Shown here: piece by piece, positions 17,430 to 26,892 of the stretch
Numbering within the stretch: the first letter of the stretch is position 1
Layout: each line of letters starts with the position of its first letter
Origin: an uncultured Treponema sp.
Lineage (GTDB): Bacteria; Spirochaetota; Spirochaetia; Treponematales; Treponemataceae
Length of the DNA: 64,000 nucleotides
Assembly: GCA_947166355.1 (NCBI GenBank)
Contig: CAMVDX010000007.1
Location: forward strand, 1 to 64,000
Direction: 5' to 3'
Translations under genes and position numbers: made by a program
Notes under the pieces: model-generated
Told to the model about the DNA's origin: nothing
Databases searched by the model: none
The model's input: the letters and a program-made list of their open reading frames with translations, nothing else

Positions 17430-18485
17430 TTATTCCTTATCCCAGAGGCTGATTTCAGGAGGCTCATTATCCTTCATACCCAAATCAACATCTGCCCCAG
17501 CAGAAATTCCATGAATTGTCTTATAAAGATTCTTGTAGCCGGCAGAAACAGACATTTCACTCTGACTCCAGCCGTTACTTTCAAGGTACTGATTATTCTT
17601 TACATTGAAAGAGAACTTAAAGATAAAGCCAACAGAAGGAATCACATTGTAACGTTCATTAAGAGTTTCCATAAGATTGAACTTTTCACCAAGGCTGACT
17701 ATGAACATTTTGTTGATTTCCAGCTGAGCATTAAAATCTGCGATAACATTCTGAAAGCATGGAGTTGTAACATCAAGCCCAAGACCTAATCTTACAACAT
17801 CAGTCTCAAGAACCGTTCCTGCTACACCAATCTTAAGAGTTGCAAGAGTAGGATATCCAGAACTTGCAGGAAGAAAATCAAGACCTACACGATCAACATT
17901 ATTGTAAACCTTACCAAGATTCAGAGCAGAAGCACCGATTCTGAAATCATTAAAAAAGCCAAGCTTTCCAAAATGATATACTGCACCAATGTTACCGCAA
18001 AGTGACCAGTCATTACCATGCTGCCATGCATAACCACCGCTTACACTCAAACCAACATCAAGCTTTTCTGTTATTTCTTTTGAAAGTCCAACCTTTGCAT
18101 TAATGGAATTTCCAAGATCCATTTCACAGAATGGGGCAGACACAAAATCAAAATAACCTGTAAAAATATAAAGCTTAAACGGAATAAGAATACCAGACTG
18201 AACTGCTGTACCAATTTTACTGTCATTCCTTGAATCAGTTGAGTACAGGAAGGTATATCCAACATTTAGATTAACTCTCTGTTCTTTTGCGCTCAAAGCA
18301 GGATTCACAATAATTGAATTAGCTCCTGCATTAAACAATGCACCTCCGGTAACAGAATTAGCTCCCGAAAGGTTTACCGGACTTGTAATAAGGCTGAAAT
18401 CTTCGCTGCCAGCCGGTGGGTTATAAGCATTCAAAGCAGACAAAAAAAGACCTGCCAGAATTGCTGTAATTGTAATCTTTTTCAT
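17430..18485 (-). CDS. Treponemal outer-membrane beta-barrel (UPF0164/FadL-like)
   Basis: This is a 351-aa exported protein. Signal peptide KKITITAILAGLFLSALNAY is followed by a segment resembling the start of UPF0164/PorV-like barrels (GANSIIVNPALSAKEQRVNLNVGYTFL). Alternating hydrophobic strands and turns run to the end, including repeats of a 'GLSVSGGYAW' type. Start is ATG 18485 with AGGAG 5 nt upstream; an upstream GTG overlaps that site. It is the first gene of a two-gene unit with the FlgD-Ig/OmpA protein. Lipid or hydrophobic-substrate transport is only a family inference. Confidence 0.65.
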   Translation of the reverse strand: MKKITITAILAGLFLSALNAYNPPAGSEDFSLITSPVNLSGANSVTGGALFNAGANSIIVNPALSAKEQRVNLNVGYTFLYSTDSRNDSKIGTAVQSGILIPFKLYIFTGYFDFVSAPFCEMDLGNSINAKVGLSKEITEKLDVGLSVSGGYAWQHGNDWSLCGNIGAVYHFGKLGFFNDFRIGASALNLGKVYNNVDRVGLDFLPASSGYPTLATLKIGVAGTVLETDVVRLGLGLDVTTPCFQNVIADFNAQLEINKMFIVSLGEKFNLMETLNERYNVIPSVGFIFKFSFNVKNNQYLESNGWSQSEMSVSAGYKNLYKTIHGISAGADVDLGMKDNEPPEISLWDKE

Positions 18486-18581
18486 AAACACTCCTATTAA
18501 GGTAAATTATAAAGATTATAATAATTATAACTTACTGTTTAAGTTTGTTCCATAACATTCTTTAAAATGGTGTTATTACCT

Positions 18582-18796
18582 CAGTGGTTACACATTATAA
18601 AAGATTTCAGTAATCTTGGCGCGAGGGAGCGGGGCGTGGTACAAAAACACTCTTTTTGTGGCTGCCGCGTAAGCGGCAGGTGTAATAGTTTCTATACCAC
18701 AAAAAGCGTGTAGCGCATTATTGCGCGGTTTTGTACCACGAAGCCGTGACCGGAAGCCATGTTTTCAGAATTTCATTTTATAATGCGGAAGCCCTG
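18582..18796 (-). mobile_element. 215-bp MITE, copy 1, with 10-bp target duplication
   Basis: Terminal inverted repeats CAGGGCTTCCGCATTATAA (right end exact, left end 15/19). Flanking direct repeats GTTATTACCT lie at 18572-18581 and 18797-18806. The inside is a long palindromic series with CCACAAAAAG and TACCACG motifs. No coding capacity. It is inverted relative to copies 2 and 3. Confidence 0.85.
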
Positions 18797-18813
18797 GTTA
18801 TTACCTTAAATCC

Positions 18814-18848
18814 TTGAATTAATGCAATTTTTACCATATTATATAGAC
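18814..18848 (+). promoter_or_regulatory. Promoter giving a leaderless DUF5312 mRNA
   Basis: TTGAAT (18814-18819), 17-bp spacer, TATTAT (18837-18842), then 6 nt to ATG 18849. No Shine-Dalgarno is present. The predicted transcription start coincides with the initiation codon. Confidence 0.65.
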
Positions 18849-20390
18849 ATGGAAAACAAAAAAGCACCTCAGGAAAAAGAAAGTTTTTTCCAGTCAATAA
18901 TTGCTTCACTTTTTAAATCCTCAAATCCAGATGTTGAAAAAAAGCGCCGTCTTAAGCTGATTGCAAAAAATATCGCAAAAACAAAATACCACAGCTTTTA
19001 CCGTGCAGCTTCCGGAGAAATGCTTGCTCCGTTCGGTAAGTTGATTTTTGATCTTTACAAGATGATTTCTCCGGCACAGATGATGTTCCGTAATGCTCAG
19101 AATCCGGCACTTTTCAAACGACAGATTATTAACTATGTAATGTCAGAACAGCAACTCGCAATGCTTGAAGACCTAGATGAGCAGAAAATTCTTGAGCTCG
19201 CTAAAAATGTTCCAATGGCAAAACTTCAGCAGGATATCGAGCACAAGCTTCAGGTTTTCACAAATGAAATCACTGAAACAAAAGCCGGAAATGCAGACGG
19301 CATTATGAAGGCTTTTACCTGTTTCCAGGATTTCTGCAACTTTGATTATTACATGATTCTCAAAAAATTTGATTCTACTTATAAAGAGTTTTCCTTTAAT
19401 GCAATGCCGCGTTTGGAAAAAGTAAATGCAGAATACGTAATAGATGATATGAAGGATTTCCTTTCGGTAGCCTACTCTATTACAGACGACTCAATTGACT
19501 GGAATTCTCTTTTTGAAATGTTCAAAGCCACACAGAGTCGTGAACTTGTTTCTTTGGGTAACTGGAAAAAGATTGTTGCAAAAATTAAAAACATTCAGCT
19601 TTCAAAGTCACTTGATTTAATTGTTCAGCACATTTGTGAAGACCCTTCTTATGAAACAAAGCTTTCTTATCGTTATGAATCAATTATAGAACCTTTTATC
19701 GATAAGCTTGAAAATGACACACATACTCTTCTCTCAAAAATTTCAACAGAACAGAAGGAATCTAAAGCGTCTTCAATTTGTATGCAGATTTTTGGCACCG
19801 CTTCTCCAAAAAGTCTCAAATATTATGTACCAGAATTCAACGCGCCACTCGAAAAGAAAGACCTTTCTATTCTTGAATATACAGAACCTCTCAACTACTT
19901 CAAAACCTTCCTTGTTGAATTTGTCAAAAAGACGATTCGAGAATATTATGATGTAGTTGTAATTCGCGGTCAGTGGGATGCAACGCTTTCTGCGCCAATG
20001 TCTAATGCTTATCAGGAGCTCTTAAAGCTTTCTGATGAAATTACTAATTTTGATGAAATGATGTCTGAAGACGGAATGATGGGCTCAAAAATTAAAACCC
20101 TTCTTCCAAAAACTGCGCATGATGCAGGTGCCGAAAATATTATTAACCGCGTAGTTTCAGATGCAAACGACAGCGCACGCGGCTATATTATTCAGGGAAC
20201 ACAGAATCTTATTACAATCGGAAAAACCGTAAAGCAGCTCATAGAAGACTACGCTCTGCCAAAACCTGTAATCGTACAAAACTGGAAAGAGCTGGATAAA
20301 TTCTTTGAAACACCGCTCAAGGAATTCAGCGTAAACCTCTACAAAAAGATTTACCTGTTCGTACAATTGATGCAGACTTATATCAGTTAG
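18849..20390 (+). CDS. DUF5312-like spirochaete protein
   Basis: This 513-aa, largely alpha-helical protein has no catalytic motif I recognise. I place it tentatively with the spirochaete-restricted DUF5312 proteins on general appearance (N-terminal KKRRLKLIAKNIAKTKYHSFYR; C-terminal LYKKIYLFVQLMQTYI). There is no signal peptide or membrane segment, so it is probably cytoplasmic. An in-frame ATG at 18822 exists, but ATG 18849 follows a consensus promoter by 6 nt. Function unknown. Confidence 0.6.
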   Translation: MENKKAPQEKESFFQSIIASLFKSSNPDVEKKRRLKLIAKNIAKTKYHSFYRAASGEMLAPFGKLIFDLYKMISPAQMMFRNAQNPALFKRQIINYVMSEQQLAMLEDLDEQKILELAKNVPMAKLQQDIEHKLQVFTNEITETKAGNADGIMKAFTCFQDFCNFDYYMILKKFDSTYKEFSFNAMPRLEKVNAEYVIDDMKDFLSVAYSITDDSIDWNSLFEMFKATQSRELVSLGNWKKIVAKIKNIQLSKSLDLIVQHICEDPSYETKLSYRYESIIEPFIDKLENDTHTLLSKISTEQKESKASSICMQIFGTASPKSLKYYVPEFNAPLEKKDLSILEYTEPLNYFKTFLVEFVKKTIREYYDVVVIRGQWDATLSAPMSNAYQELLKLSDEITNFDEMMSEDGMMGSKIKTLLPKTAHDAGAENIINRVVSDANDSARGYIIQGTQNLITIGKTVKQLIEDYALPKPVIVQNWKELDKFFETPLKEFSVNLYKKIYLFVQLMQTYIS

Positions 20391-20590
20391 AAGATTCCCC
20401 GATTAAGTCGGGGAATGACACAGACGTCATTACAGCTTCCACCGATCATTGCGGCTTCCCTCGTCATTGCGAGCCGCACCATACCCGTCATTGCGAGGAG
20501 TCCGCTAGGACGACGTGGCAATCTACAATATGGATTGCTTCGCTCCGCTCGCAATGACGGGGCAAGCACGGCTGGCATGACGTGAGCGGC
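20391..20590. repeat. REP-like palindrome cluster (ATTGCGAGGAG family)
   Basis: Begins with a short ATTCCCC/GGGGAAT hairpin just after the preceding stop, then several partial units and one full palindrome (about 20487-20560) of the type CGTCATTGCGAGGAG ... CTCGCAATGACG. Non-coding. It may serve as a transcription end for the DUF5312-like gene. Confidence 0.85.
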
Positions 20591-20601
20591 AAGAATTCGT
20601 C

Positions 20602-21279
20602 TTAACGCATAGCCTGCATCTTATTACTTATTCGTGTACCAATCAGCTGAATAATTTCTACAAGCAGAAGAATAATCACAACAGAACCAACCATGTACTC
20701 AACGCGGTAACGCTGGTAACCATAACGGATTGCTACGTCTCCAAGTCCGCCGCCACCAACAGTTCCTGCCATAGCAGAGTAGCCGATTAAGTTGATGATT
20801 GTAAGAGTTATGCCATTTACAATAGAAGGTAGAGCTTCCGGCAAAAGAATCTTAAAAATAATCTGTTTATCAGTTGAACCCATAGAACGGCCGGCCGCAA
20901 TTACGCCCGGGTCTACTTCCTTAAGGCTCGACTCAATTACACGCGCAACAAAAGGAGCAGCCGCAATCGTAAGAGGAACAATAGAAGCCTTAGTTCCAAT
21001 TGCCGTATGCACAATCACACGAGTAAAAGGAAACAAAAGAATTACAAGAATTACAAACGGAATTGCACGCAGAATATTTATGATTACAGAAAGCACCTGA
21101 TTCAAGATTCTGTGTGGACGAAGTCCTGCGGCAGGGTCGCTTGTACACAAAAGAATTCCGAGCGGGATTCCTAAAATCATGCTAAAAATAGTAGAAAACA
21201 AAACCATTACCAGAGTCTGCCAGGTGGCAGTTCCGATTACGCTAAGATATTTTACAACTTCCGGATTCATATTACTCAC
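20602..21279 (-). CDS. metI: D-methionine ABC transporter permease
   Basis: This 225-aa inner-membrane permease has five predicted hydrophobic segments and the MetI-type EAA loop (AAGRSMGSTDKQIIFKILLPEALPSI), followed by GGGGLGDVAIRYGYQR. It pairs with the ATPase gene upstream; the two overlap by 8 bp. A MetQ substrate-binding lipoprotein gene is not in this window. The downstream end abuts a REP cluster. Confidence 0.93.
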   Translation of the reverse strand: MSNMNPEVVKYLSVIGTATWQTLVMVLFSTIFSMILGIPLGILLCTSDPAAGLRPHRILNQVLSVIINILRAIPFVILVILLFPFTRVIVHTAIGTKASIVPLTIAAAPFVARVIESSLKEVDPGVIAAGRSMGSTDKQIIFKILLPEALPSIVNGITLTIINLIGYSAMAGTVGGGGLGDVAIRYGYQRYRVEYMVGSVVIILLLVEIIQLIGTRISNKMQAMR

Positions 21280-22297
21280 CTGCCTTTTCTACTATGATAT
21301 TCTGACTGCGAAGATATTCCAGAGCTTCCGAAACCTGAAAGCCCGTAAAGTCTACAATCATCTTACCAATATCGCCGCCGGTAAGATGCTGAACACCAGC
21401 CGCACGTATATTGAACTCAACATCAAACTTCTTTGCAACATTGCTGAGAACCGGAGCCCCCTGCTTGTCGCTCGGGAAGCTCAGTTCATACTCGCCGCCT
21501 TCTTTAGACCAGCGCACAATGTCTGAGCCGTCTTCCGAAGCCTTGCGGTCGCTTCCGATATGTGAGATAAAGTCCTTAGTAACAGGGCTCTTAGGATTTA
21601 AGAAAATGTCGTTTACAGAGCCGACCTCTACAAGCTTACCCTCGTTAATTACGGCAACCTGACTGCATGCGTCGCGCACAACCTCCATCTGATGCGTAAT
21701 CATAACAACGGTAAGGTTCATCTGACTCTGGATTTTGCGAATAAGATTTAAGATTGATGTTGTTGTCTGCGGATCGAGAGCACTTGTGGCCTCGTCGCAG
21801 AAAAGAACGTCCGGCTTGTTGGCGAGAGCTCGGGCTATCGCAATTCTCTGTTTTTGTCCGCCGGAGAGAGTACTGATGCGCGCATTCTTGCGGTCAGAAA
21901 GCTCTACAATTTCCAAAAGCTCGTCTACACGGCGGTCTATTTCGTCTTTTGGAACTCCGCAGATTTCCATAGGATATGCAATATTCTGTCCTGCCGAACG
22001 TGAACTAAAGAGGTTGAAGTTCTGAAAAATCATACCAATGCGGCGGCGGCGCATAACAAGCTCTTTTTCGTCAAGGTTATCAACCCGCTGGCCGTCATAC
22101 AAAACCTCGCCGCTATCCGGCTTTTCCATCATGCTGATAAGGCGCACAAGAGAAGATTTTCCCGCACCACTCTTTCCGATAATTCCAAAAATCTGATTAG
22201 AAGGGATTGTAAGAGAGATTCCATTAACAGCCGCAACCTTAGAAAGTCCGTCTGCAGAATCATAAACCCTCACAAGATTATTTAATTCAATTTGCAT
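21272..22297 (-). CDS. metN: Methionine ABC transporter ATP-binding protein
   Basis: This 341-aa ATPase energises methionine import. Walker A is GKSGAGKSS, signature LSGGQKQR, Walker B VLFCDEATSALD, and H-loop ITHQ. A C-terminal NIL domain (about residues 265-341) is the regulatory site for methionine trans-inhibition in this family. It begins at ATG 22297 with no SD, 6 nt after a consensus -10. No SAM riboswitch was seen upstream. Confidence 0.95.
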   Translation of the reverse strand: MQIELNNLVRVYDSADGLSKVAAVNGISLTIPSNQIFGIIGKSGAGKSSLVRLISMMEKPDSGEVLYDGQRVDNLDEKELVMRRRRIGMIFQNFNLFSSRSAGQNIAYPMEICGVPKDEIDRRVDELLEIVELSDRKNARISTLSGGQKQRIAIARALANKPDVLFCDEATSALDPQTTTSILNLIRKIQSQMNLTVVMITHQMEVVRDACSQVAVINEGKLVEVGSVNDIFLNPKSPVTKDFISHIGSDRKASEDGSDIVRWSKEGGEYELSFPSDKQGAPVLSNVAKKFDVEFNIRAAGVQHLTGGDIGKMIVDFTGFQVSEALEYLRSQNIIVEKAGE

Positions 22298-22332
22298 GAA
22301 GCCATTATATTAAATAGTAAAAATATTCTCAA
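22298..22332 (-). promoter_or_regulatory. Promoter giving a leaderless metNI mRNA
   Basis: On the minus strand: TTGAGA (22327-22332), 17-bp spacer, TATAAT (22304-22309), 6 nt, ATG at 22297. No Shine-Dalgarno lies between. Confidence 0.7.
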
Positions 22333-22511
22333 TGATTAAGATTCCCCAGCTTAATCAGACAAATTTTAAGCTTTTTTCACACGGGTTTTCACACAAATAG
22401 CACACGGATTTATTTTTTTAATTTTTTTCGCAAATCTTTTCCTGAATTCGAATATTTTGGCAATTATTATAGTGTAGTTTTTTTTTCTAACACTTAATAC
22501 AAGGAGCTTTA

Positions 22512-23333
22512 ATGCCAAAATCATTTGATGAACTCACTTTTGCAGACGACTGGATGTTTCAGAAAGTCATGCATAATCCTGAAATCTGTGCGGAGCTTAT
22601 TGAGCGCTTGCTGCATATCCGTGTAGACCATGTTGAATTCCCTGAACTCGAAAAAGCGATTGCCCCCTACTATACCAGTAAGGGCGTTCGTCTTGATGTC
22701 TATCTTAAAGACTCTGATAAAGTTATAGACATAGAGTGTCAGGCAAATCTAAAACCCGCGATAGGAAAACGTACCCGATACTATCAAAGTATGATAGATA
22801 TTGATAATCTTATGAAAGGTGAGCCCTATGAAAAGCTGAAAGAAAGTTATATTCTTTTTATCTGTAAGGACGACCCTTTTAAAGACGAGAAAAATCAATA
22901 CTATGGACTTCCCTGCTACACCTTCCAAAATGTATGTACTGAAAAGAACAGTGTAAAACTTAATGACAAAACAATAAAGGTGCTTTATAATGCAAGTGCT
23001 TATGAGAAGGAAGAAAATCCGCTTATAAGGAGTTTTCTTCACTTTATTTCCACCAATGAGCCGGGTGAAGATGATTTTTCCAATCGTCTTTCCAGACTCG
23101 TAGATGTCTATAAGGATGATGAACAATCCAGGAGTGATTATTTAGCCATGAATTTACACGACCATGACATTAGATACGAAGCTCTTGCAGAAGGTGCACA
23201 GCAGAAGGCTGTAGAAGCTGCAAAAAGCTTTTATGCAAATGGTGCTTCAATAGAACTTATAGCCAAATCGCTGCACATGTCCGAAGAACAGGTTAAAGAG
23301 ATTGTAAAAGAGCCGGTTACACAGCAGACTTGA
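22512..23333 (+). CDS. Rpn-family PD-(D/E)XK nuclease/putative transposase
   Basis: This 273-aa protein is of the Rpn/PDDEXK_2 type. The nuclease core is GVRLDVYLKDSDKVIDIECQ (about residues 60-79), giving the catalytic D and ExQ. Family proteins promote RecA-independent recombination or cleave DNA. The C-terminal ~40 residues form an HTH-like tail (ASIELIAKSLHMSEEQVKEIV). AAGGAG before ATG supports the start. A repeat cluster follows directly. A second, divergent family member lies at 63259. Confidence 0.88.
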   Translation: MPKSFDELTFADDWMFQKVMHNPEICAELIERLLHIRVDHVEFPELEKAIAPYYTSKGVRLDVYLKDSDKVIDIECQANLKPAIGKRTRYYQSMIDIDNLMKGEPYEKLKESYILFICKDDPFKDEKNQYYGLPCYTFQNVCTEKNSVKLNDKTIKVLYNASAYEKEENPLIRSFLHFISTNEPGEDDFSNRLSRLVDVYKDDEQSRSDYLAMNLHDHDIRYEALAEGAQQKAVEAAKSFYANGASIELIAKSLHMSEEQVKEIVKEPVTQQT

Positions 23334-23340
23334 GTAAAAA

Positions 23341-23430
23341 TAGATTCCCCTGTCAAACCGGGGAATGACATACCAGCAAGCTTGTCACCTTCGGGCTTGC
23401 CCCGGAGGTCTTGGAACACGGGAATGACAA
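23341..23430. repeat. GGGGAATGAC-type palindromic repeats
   Basis: ATTCCCC...GGGGAATGACA hairpin followed by a GGCTTGCC/GGAATGACAAG unit. It sits between the convergent ends of the Rpn and SUMF1 genes and may terminate both. Confidence 0.7.
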
Positions 23431-23456
23431 GTCAGAAACTGGCAGCAGGCGGTTCT

Positions 23457-26400
23457 TTACTCGGCGTTGCGGACTACGCGGAAGCCTACATTGTTTGCAC
23501 GACCAGCTCCATTGACTATGTATCTAATATTAGGAATACAACAAAAATTTGAGTTATTGGTCCAGCTACCACCACGGCCTACATGACCATCACCTGTAAG
23601 TTCGCCGGTAGGACTGGTAGTAGTGCTTATTGTATTCTGTCTCCAGTCCCAGCACATTTCCGTTACATTGCCAGACATATCATATAAACCAAGTGCATTT
23701 GGAGCTTTTGTTTTAACTTCGTGTGTTCTATTTAGTCCATTTACAGTACAGTTATCAGTGTACCAAGCCACATCACTTATGGTGTCACTGCCACTATAGA
23801 GTGTCTGTCCACTGTCTGTAAGATTTCCGCCACGCGCAAGGTATTCCCATTCAGCTTCTGTAGGGAGACGCCAGCCGGATGCATTTTCGTCAAGGCAAAT
23901 TCCTCCATCGTTGCCACCGTTTGCATCATTTACACCTTTGTAATCAAGCCTATTATAACTTCCAGCGGCATTATAGTAATACTTACCGTCATCAGTGCTT
24001 GCGATTTTTGTATTAGGTATATTTGTTTCAAGCCAGATAGCAGGATCTCTTCCATTACCAATACCGCCAAGCTCAGCCCCTGTACTGTCGGTAAGATAAT
24101 AGGCAGGAGTTTTGTTTTCTGCAAGACTCCTTAGGTTGCAGTAGATTATTGCCTCATACCAGCAGATATTGTAAACAGGATAATCTGCCCCCTTACCAAA
24201 AGTCTCCGTTGGCTTATAAGAAGTATTAGAAATTATATCACCCCAGTAAACCATATATTTTTCATATTCAGCCTGTGTTACTTCGTGGTCAGAAGCAATG
24301 AGACTCCTCATATTACTTAGGTTTGTTCTTCCGCTTATGAAGACCTGCGACTCCTTGTTAGTAACTCCGGCACACAAGGTTGCACCGCCCGAGAATGAAC
24401 CAGCCTCCACACTAGCCGGACCTGAAACGTGATAGTTAAATTCCTTATCATGAGAAACACCAAGATAAGTTGCGGTCACTTTGAGAGTATAATTATACGG
24501 ATACTCAATTGCCGGAATCGTAAACTTGTTTACAGGGTCGCCGCTTGCAACCTGTGGCTGAAAAGCGTCTGCAACTGGAGTTCCATCCGAATAAAGGCGC
24601 ATGCTGAGCGTTACCCTGTTTGTATTATCATTTTCAGGATCTGTTACGCTGCTGTTGTAGCCGATTGCATTCTGATATGCATTCGTACCGGAAGCTGCAG
24701 CCGCATTTGCATAAAGCCTTCTGTCGCCTGCAAGGTTATAGTAATAGTTAACAGTATTGTTGCTTACATCTGTTATTGTTGTTGTTACCGTTATGATTTT
24801 CTGCTGACCAATATCTGCAATCTGTGAATTTACTGCAAAATCAAACTTAAAATCCAGAGCCGTATGCTCTATGGTTCCGCCGCTGAGTCCGAAGGCGGCT
24901 CCAGCAGGCGCTGTCGTTATCTTTGCAACAGAATACAATCCGCCATCATATTTAAATACCTTTGAAGGATTGTCTACATTTCCCTCTGCAAACTGTACCA
25001 TAGTCGTAAGGCTCGGCGGCTGTGGATGACTTGTATCAGTTGATGAAGATGCAAAGCTTGTCTGAAGATATATTTCACTTTTCTGATTACCGTTTACAAG
25101 AGGAGAAGTTATATTAAGTCTGTTAATAGTTGTGGCTGTAGATTTAAGATAAAGGTTTGCCGCCTGATTCGAAGCATTAGTATTATTCTTTATCAGAATT
25201 CCAGTTCCGCCTACCTTCATAGTTCCTTCGTTGTTAATTGCAAAACTGCCATTTTCAGAAGTGTTATTTATGATTTTTCCACCGGTCATTTCGAACACAG
25301 AACCCGAAGAAACTTTAACTCCCGCAGCCTGATTTGTTCCGCTACGGTTTCCGCTGATTTCACCGGCAGTCATCTTGAACAATGCACTTGAACTTCCGTA
25401 AAGCATTACTCCGGCATTGTAAAAGCCTGTTATCTTTCCGCCGTTCATTTCCAGACTACCGTTCTGTATATAAACACCGCATTTTCCTGTATTGCCGTTT
25501 CCGTCAATTACAAGACCTGCGTTTTCACCAGAAGCTTCAAGTGTCAGTCTGCCAGAAGTCGGAGTTCCGCTGGTTGAACCTATTTCAAAGCCGTTTGCCC
25601 CGGATGGATTCATTGTAAGCGTTGCCGTTCCTGCCTGATCGTTAACGCTAGTGCTCCAACATTCGATTTTTATGTTTTTTGTAATTGCAAAAGAAGCATT
25701 ACACGACTCTGTCGTTCCATTTTTTATGTGAATAGTGAAGGCGTGAGTTTCAGGGCGTGAAATTGCAGCGTTTATTGCATCTGAGATTTTGTTAAATGGA
25801 GCTGTAATGCTCATTCCGTTACCAGCTGATGTCACAGAACTGTCTACATAATATTGATGCGGAATAAAATCTGCTACATCAGATGCAGTAACTACAAGCT
25901 TGTTTCCCGAAGGTTCTGTTCCATTGATTACCCACTGATTTGTAATCATGTTATCATAAATCACTATCTGCTGAATATTCGAAAACATGAGCGCCTGTTT
26001 AGACGAAGATTCCCAGCAGTTTATAACCGCACGGTATTCTCCACTCGGAATGTCAGACGCCTCGTACTTTCCGCTTGTCGAATTCTTTGGAACAGTTACC
26101 TGAGAACCATTTGAAACCTTTGTCAGCTTAAATTCTATGTAGTTGATCCCGGTTGAAGCATTTTCTACCTCTATCTCAAGAGAGATTCCGCCAGTACCGT
26201 TCTGTGCCATTGTAAGATAGAAGGTTTCATTGCAGGCCGGCGAGGTGGAAGAAAGTGAAATTTCCTTTACTGCTGAAAGAATTTTTGGAGTTCCTGTGGC
26301 AGAGCCGTCTTTTATACCTGCCTCTACAGTCCAGGTTCCGTTTGAAAGCGGAATATGAAAGCCCGCTGCCGATACTTCTGATGAAGAAGTGCTGTCTAAT

Positions 26401-26663
26401 AAACTGCGCTGTGTGGTAGTACTCCACTGACTCTCCGAAACCTGAGCCCATTCTACATAATAAATTGGATTTGAAGGAAAAACCGGAATTGCAGTTCTTG
26501 CAGAACCTGCTCTGAGAGTCGGGTCTACAGAAAAAGTTGCTGAGAGGCCGTATTCTTTTTCAGAAGCCGACGGCTCCGTCTCTGTATCATCTGCAAGATT
26601 AGAACATGCTGCAAACAGAAAACATAGTGCAAAGAGGAATTTAACTGTATTCTTAAATTTCAT
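23457..26663 (-). CDS. Surface lipoprotein with beta-helix region and C-terminal SUMF1/FGE (C-type-lectin-fold) domain
   Basis: This is a 1068-aa lipoprotein: the signal peptide ends in the lipobox LFAACS. About residues 270-560 resemble a right-handed beta-helix (repeated G-K-I-x-G-N-x-S and EMTGGKI turns). The last ~280 residues are a formylglycine-generating-enzyme-type domain (ASGWRLPTEAEWEYLARGG, LGLYDMSGNVTEMCWDW, RGGSW, GFRVVRNAE). Treponema denticola TvpA, a diversity-generating-retroelement target, uses this fold at its variable C-terminus. The tail between RGGSW and VGFRVV here is Asn-rich. No reverse transcriptase or template repeat is in the window. It is probably a ligand-binding surface protein rather than an enzyme. 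Confidence 0.8.
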   Translation of the reverse strand: MKFKNTVKFLFALCFLFAACSNLADDTETEPSASEKEYGLSATFSVDPTLRAGSARTAIPVFPSNPIYYVEWAQVSESQWSTTTQRSLLDSTSSSEVSAAGFHIPLSNGTWTVEAGIKDGSATGTPKILSAVKEISLSSTSPACNETFYLTMAQNGTGGISLEIEVENASTGINYIEFKLTKVSNGSQVTVPKNSTSGKYEASDIPSGEYRAVINCWESSSKQALMFSNIQQIVIYDNMITNQWVINGTEPSGNKLVVTASDVADFIPHQYYVDSSVTSAGNGMSITAPFNKISDAINAAISRPETHAFTIHIKNGTTESCNASFAITKNIKIECWSTSVNDQAGTATLTMNPSGANGFEIGSTSGTPTSGRLTLEASGENAGLVIDGNGNTGKCGVYIQNGSLEMNGGKITGFYNAGVMLYGSSSALFKMTAGEISGNRSGTNQAAGVKVSSGSVFEMTGGKIINNTSENGSFAINNEGTMKVGGTGILIKNNTNASNQAANLYLKSTATTINRLNITSPLVNGNQKSEIYLQTSFASSSTDTSHPQPPSLTTMVQFAEGNVDNPSKVFKYDGGLYSVAKITTAPAGAAFGLSGGTIEHTALDFKFDFAVNSQIADIGQQKIITVTTTITDVSNNTVNYYYNLAGDRRLYANAAAASGTNAYQNAIGYNSSVTDPENDNTNRVTLSMRLYSDGTPVADAFQPQVASGDPVNKFTIPAIEYPYNYTLKVTATYLGVSHDKEFNYHVSGPASVEAGSFSGGATLCAGVTNKESQVFISGRTNLSNMRSLIASDHEVTQAEYEKYMVYWGDIISNTSYKPTETFGKGADYPVYNICWYEAIIYCNLRSLAENKTPAYYLTDSTGAELGGIGNGRDPAIWLETNIPNTKIASTDDGKYYYNAAGSYNRLDYKGVNDANGGNDGGICLDENASGWRLPTEAEWEYLARGGNLTDSGQTLYSGSDTISDVAWYTDNCTVNGLNRTHEVKTKAPNALGLYDMSGNVTEMCWDWRQNTISTTTSPTGELTGDGHVGRGGSWTNNSNFCCIPNIRYIVNGAGRANNVGFRVVRNAE

Positions 26664-26768
26664 TTTCAGTTCTCCCTTCCGTTTTATACTATTATAAGGG
26701 CTAAAATAACATGGGTCAAGACTGATAATAGATGCTGAAACATAGGGAGCGGCACTGCTATGCAGTGT

Positions 26769-26793
26769 AAAAACAGTCCAGTGGACTGTTTTT
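26769..26793. terminator. Perfect palindrome in the SUMF1/sensor intergenic region
   Basis: AAAAACAGTCCA, one central base, then the exact inverse: 12-bp arms with A/T-runs at both ends. It is downstream of the acidic-repeat protein gene (minus strand) and could be its intrinsic terminator. Confidence 0.55.
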
Positions 26794-26796
26794 AGC

Positions 26797-26836
26797 GAGT
26801 CTCCGAGCAGCTATGCTGCGAAGGTTCAGCATGACA
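26797..26836 (-). repeat. TGCTGAACCTTCGCAGCA-family repeat, copy 1
   Basis: A 40-bp unit (minus strand, TGTCATGCTGAACC ... CTCGGAGACTC) that recurs almost unchanged at 58618-58656. The internal GCAGCATAGCTGC is palindromic. Confidence 0.8.
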
Positions 26837-26892
26837 ATAGAAAGTAAACTTTTAGGTCATCCCCATGACGATACTTTTTAGACCGGGCAATC

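Noticed and set aside
22298-22511. SAM or other riboswitch upstream of metNI
   Set aside because: The predicted transcript start coincides with the metN ATG, and no conserved aptamer motif was seen.
23457-26663. Complete diversity-generating retroelement
   Set aside because: No reverse transcriptase, accessory protein or template repeat could be found in the window; only a possible target remains.
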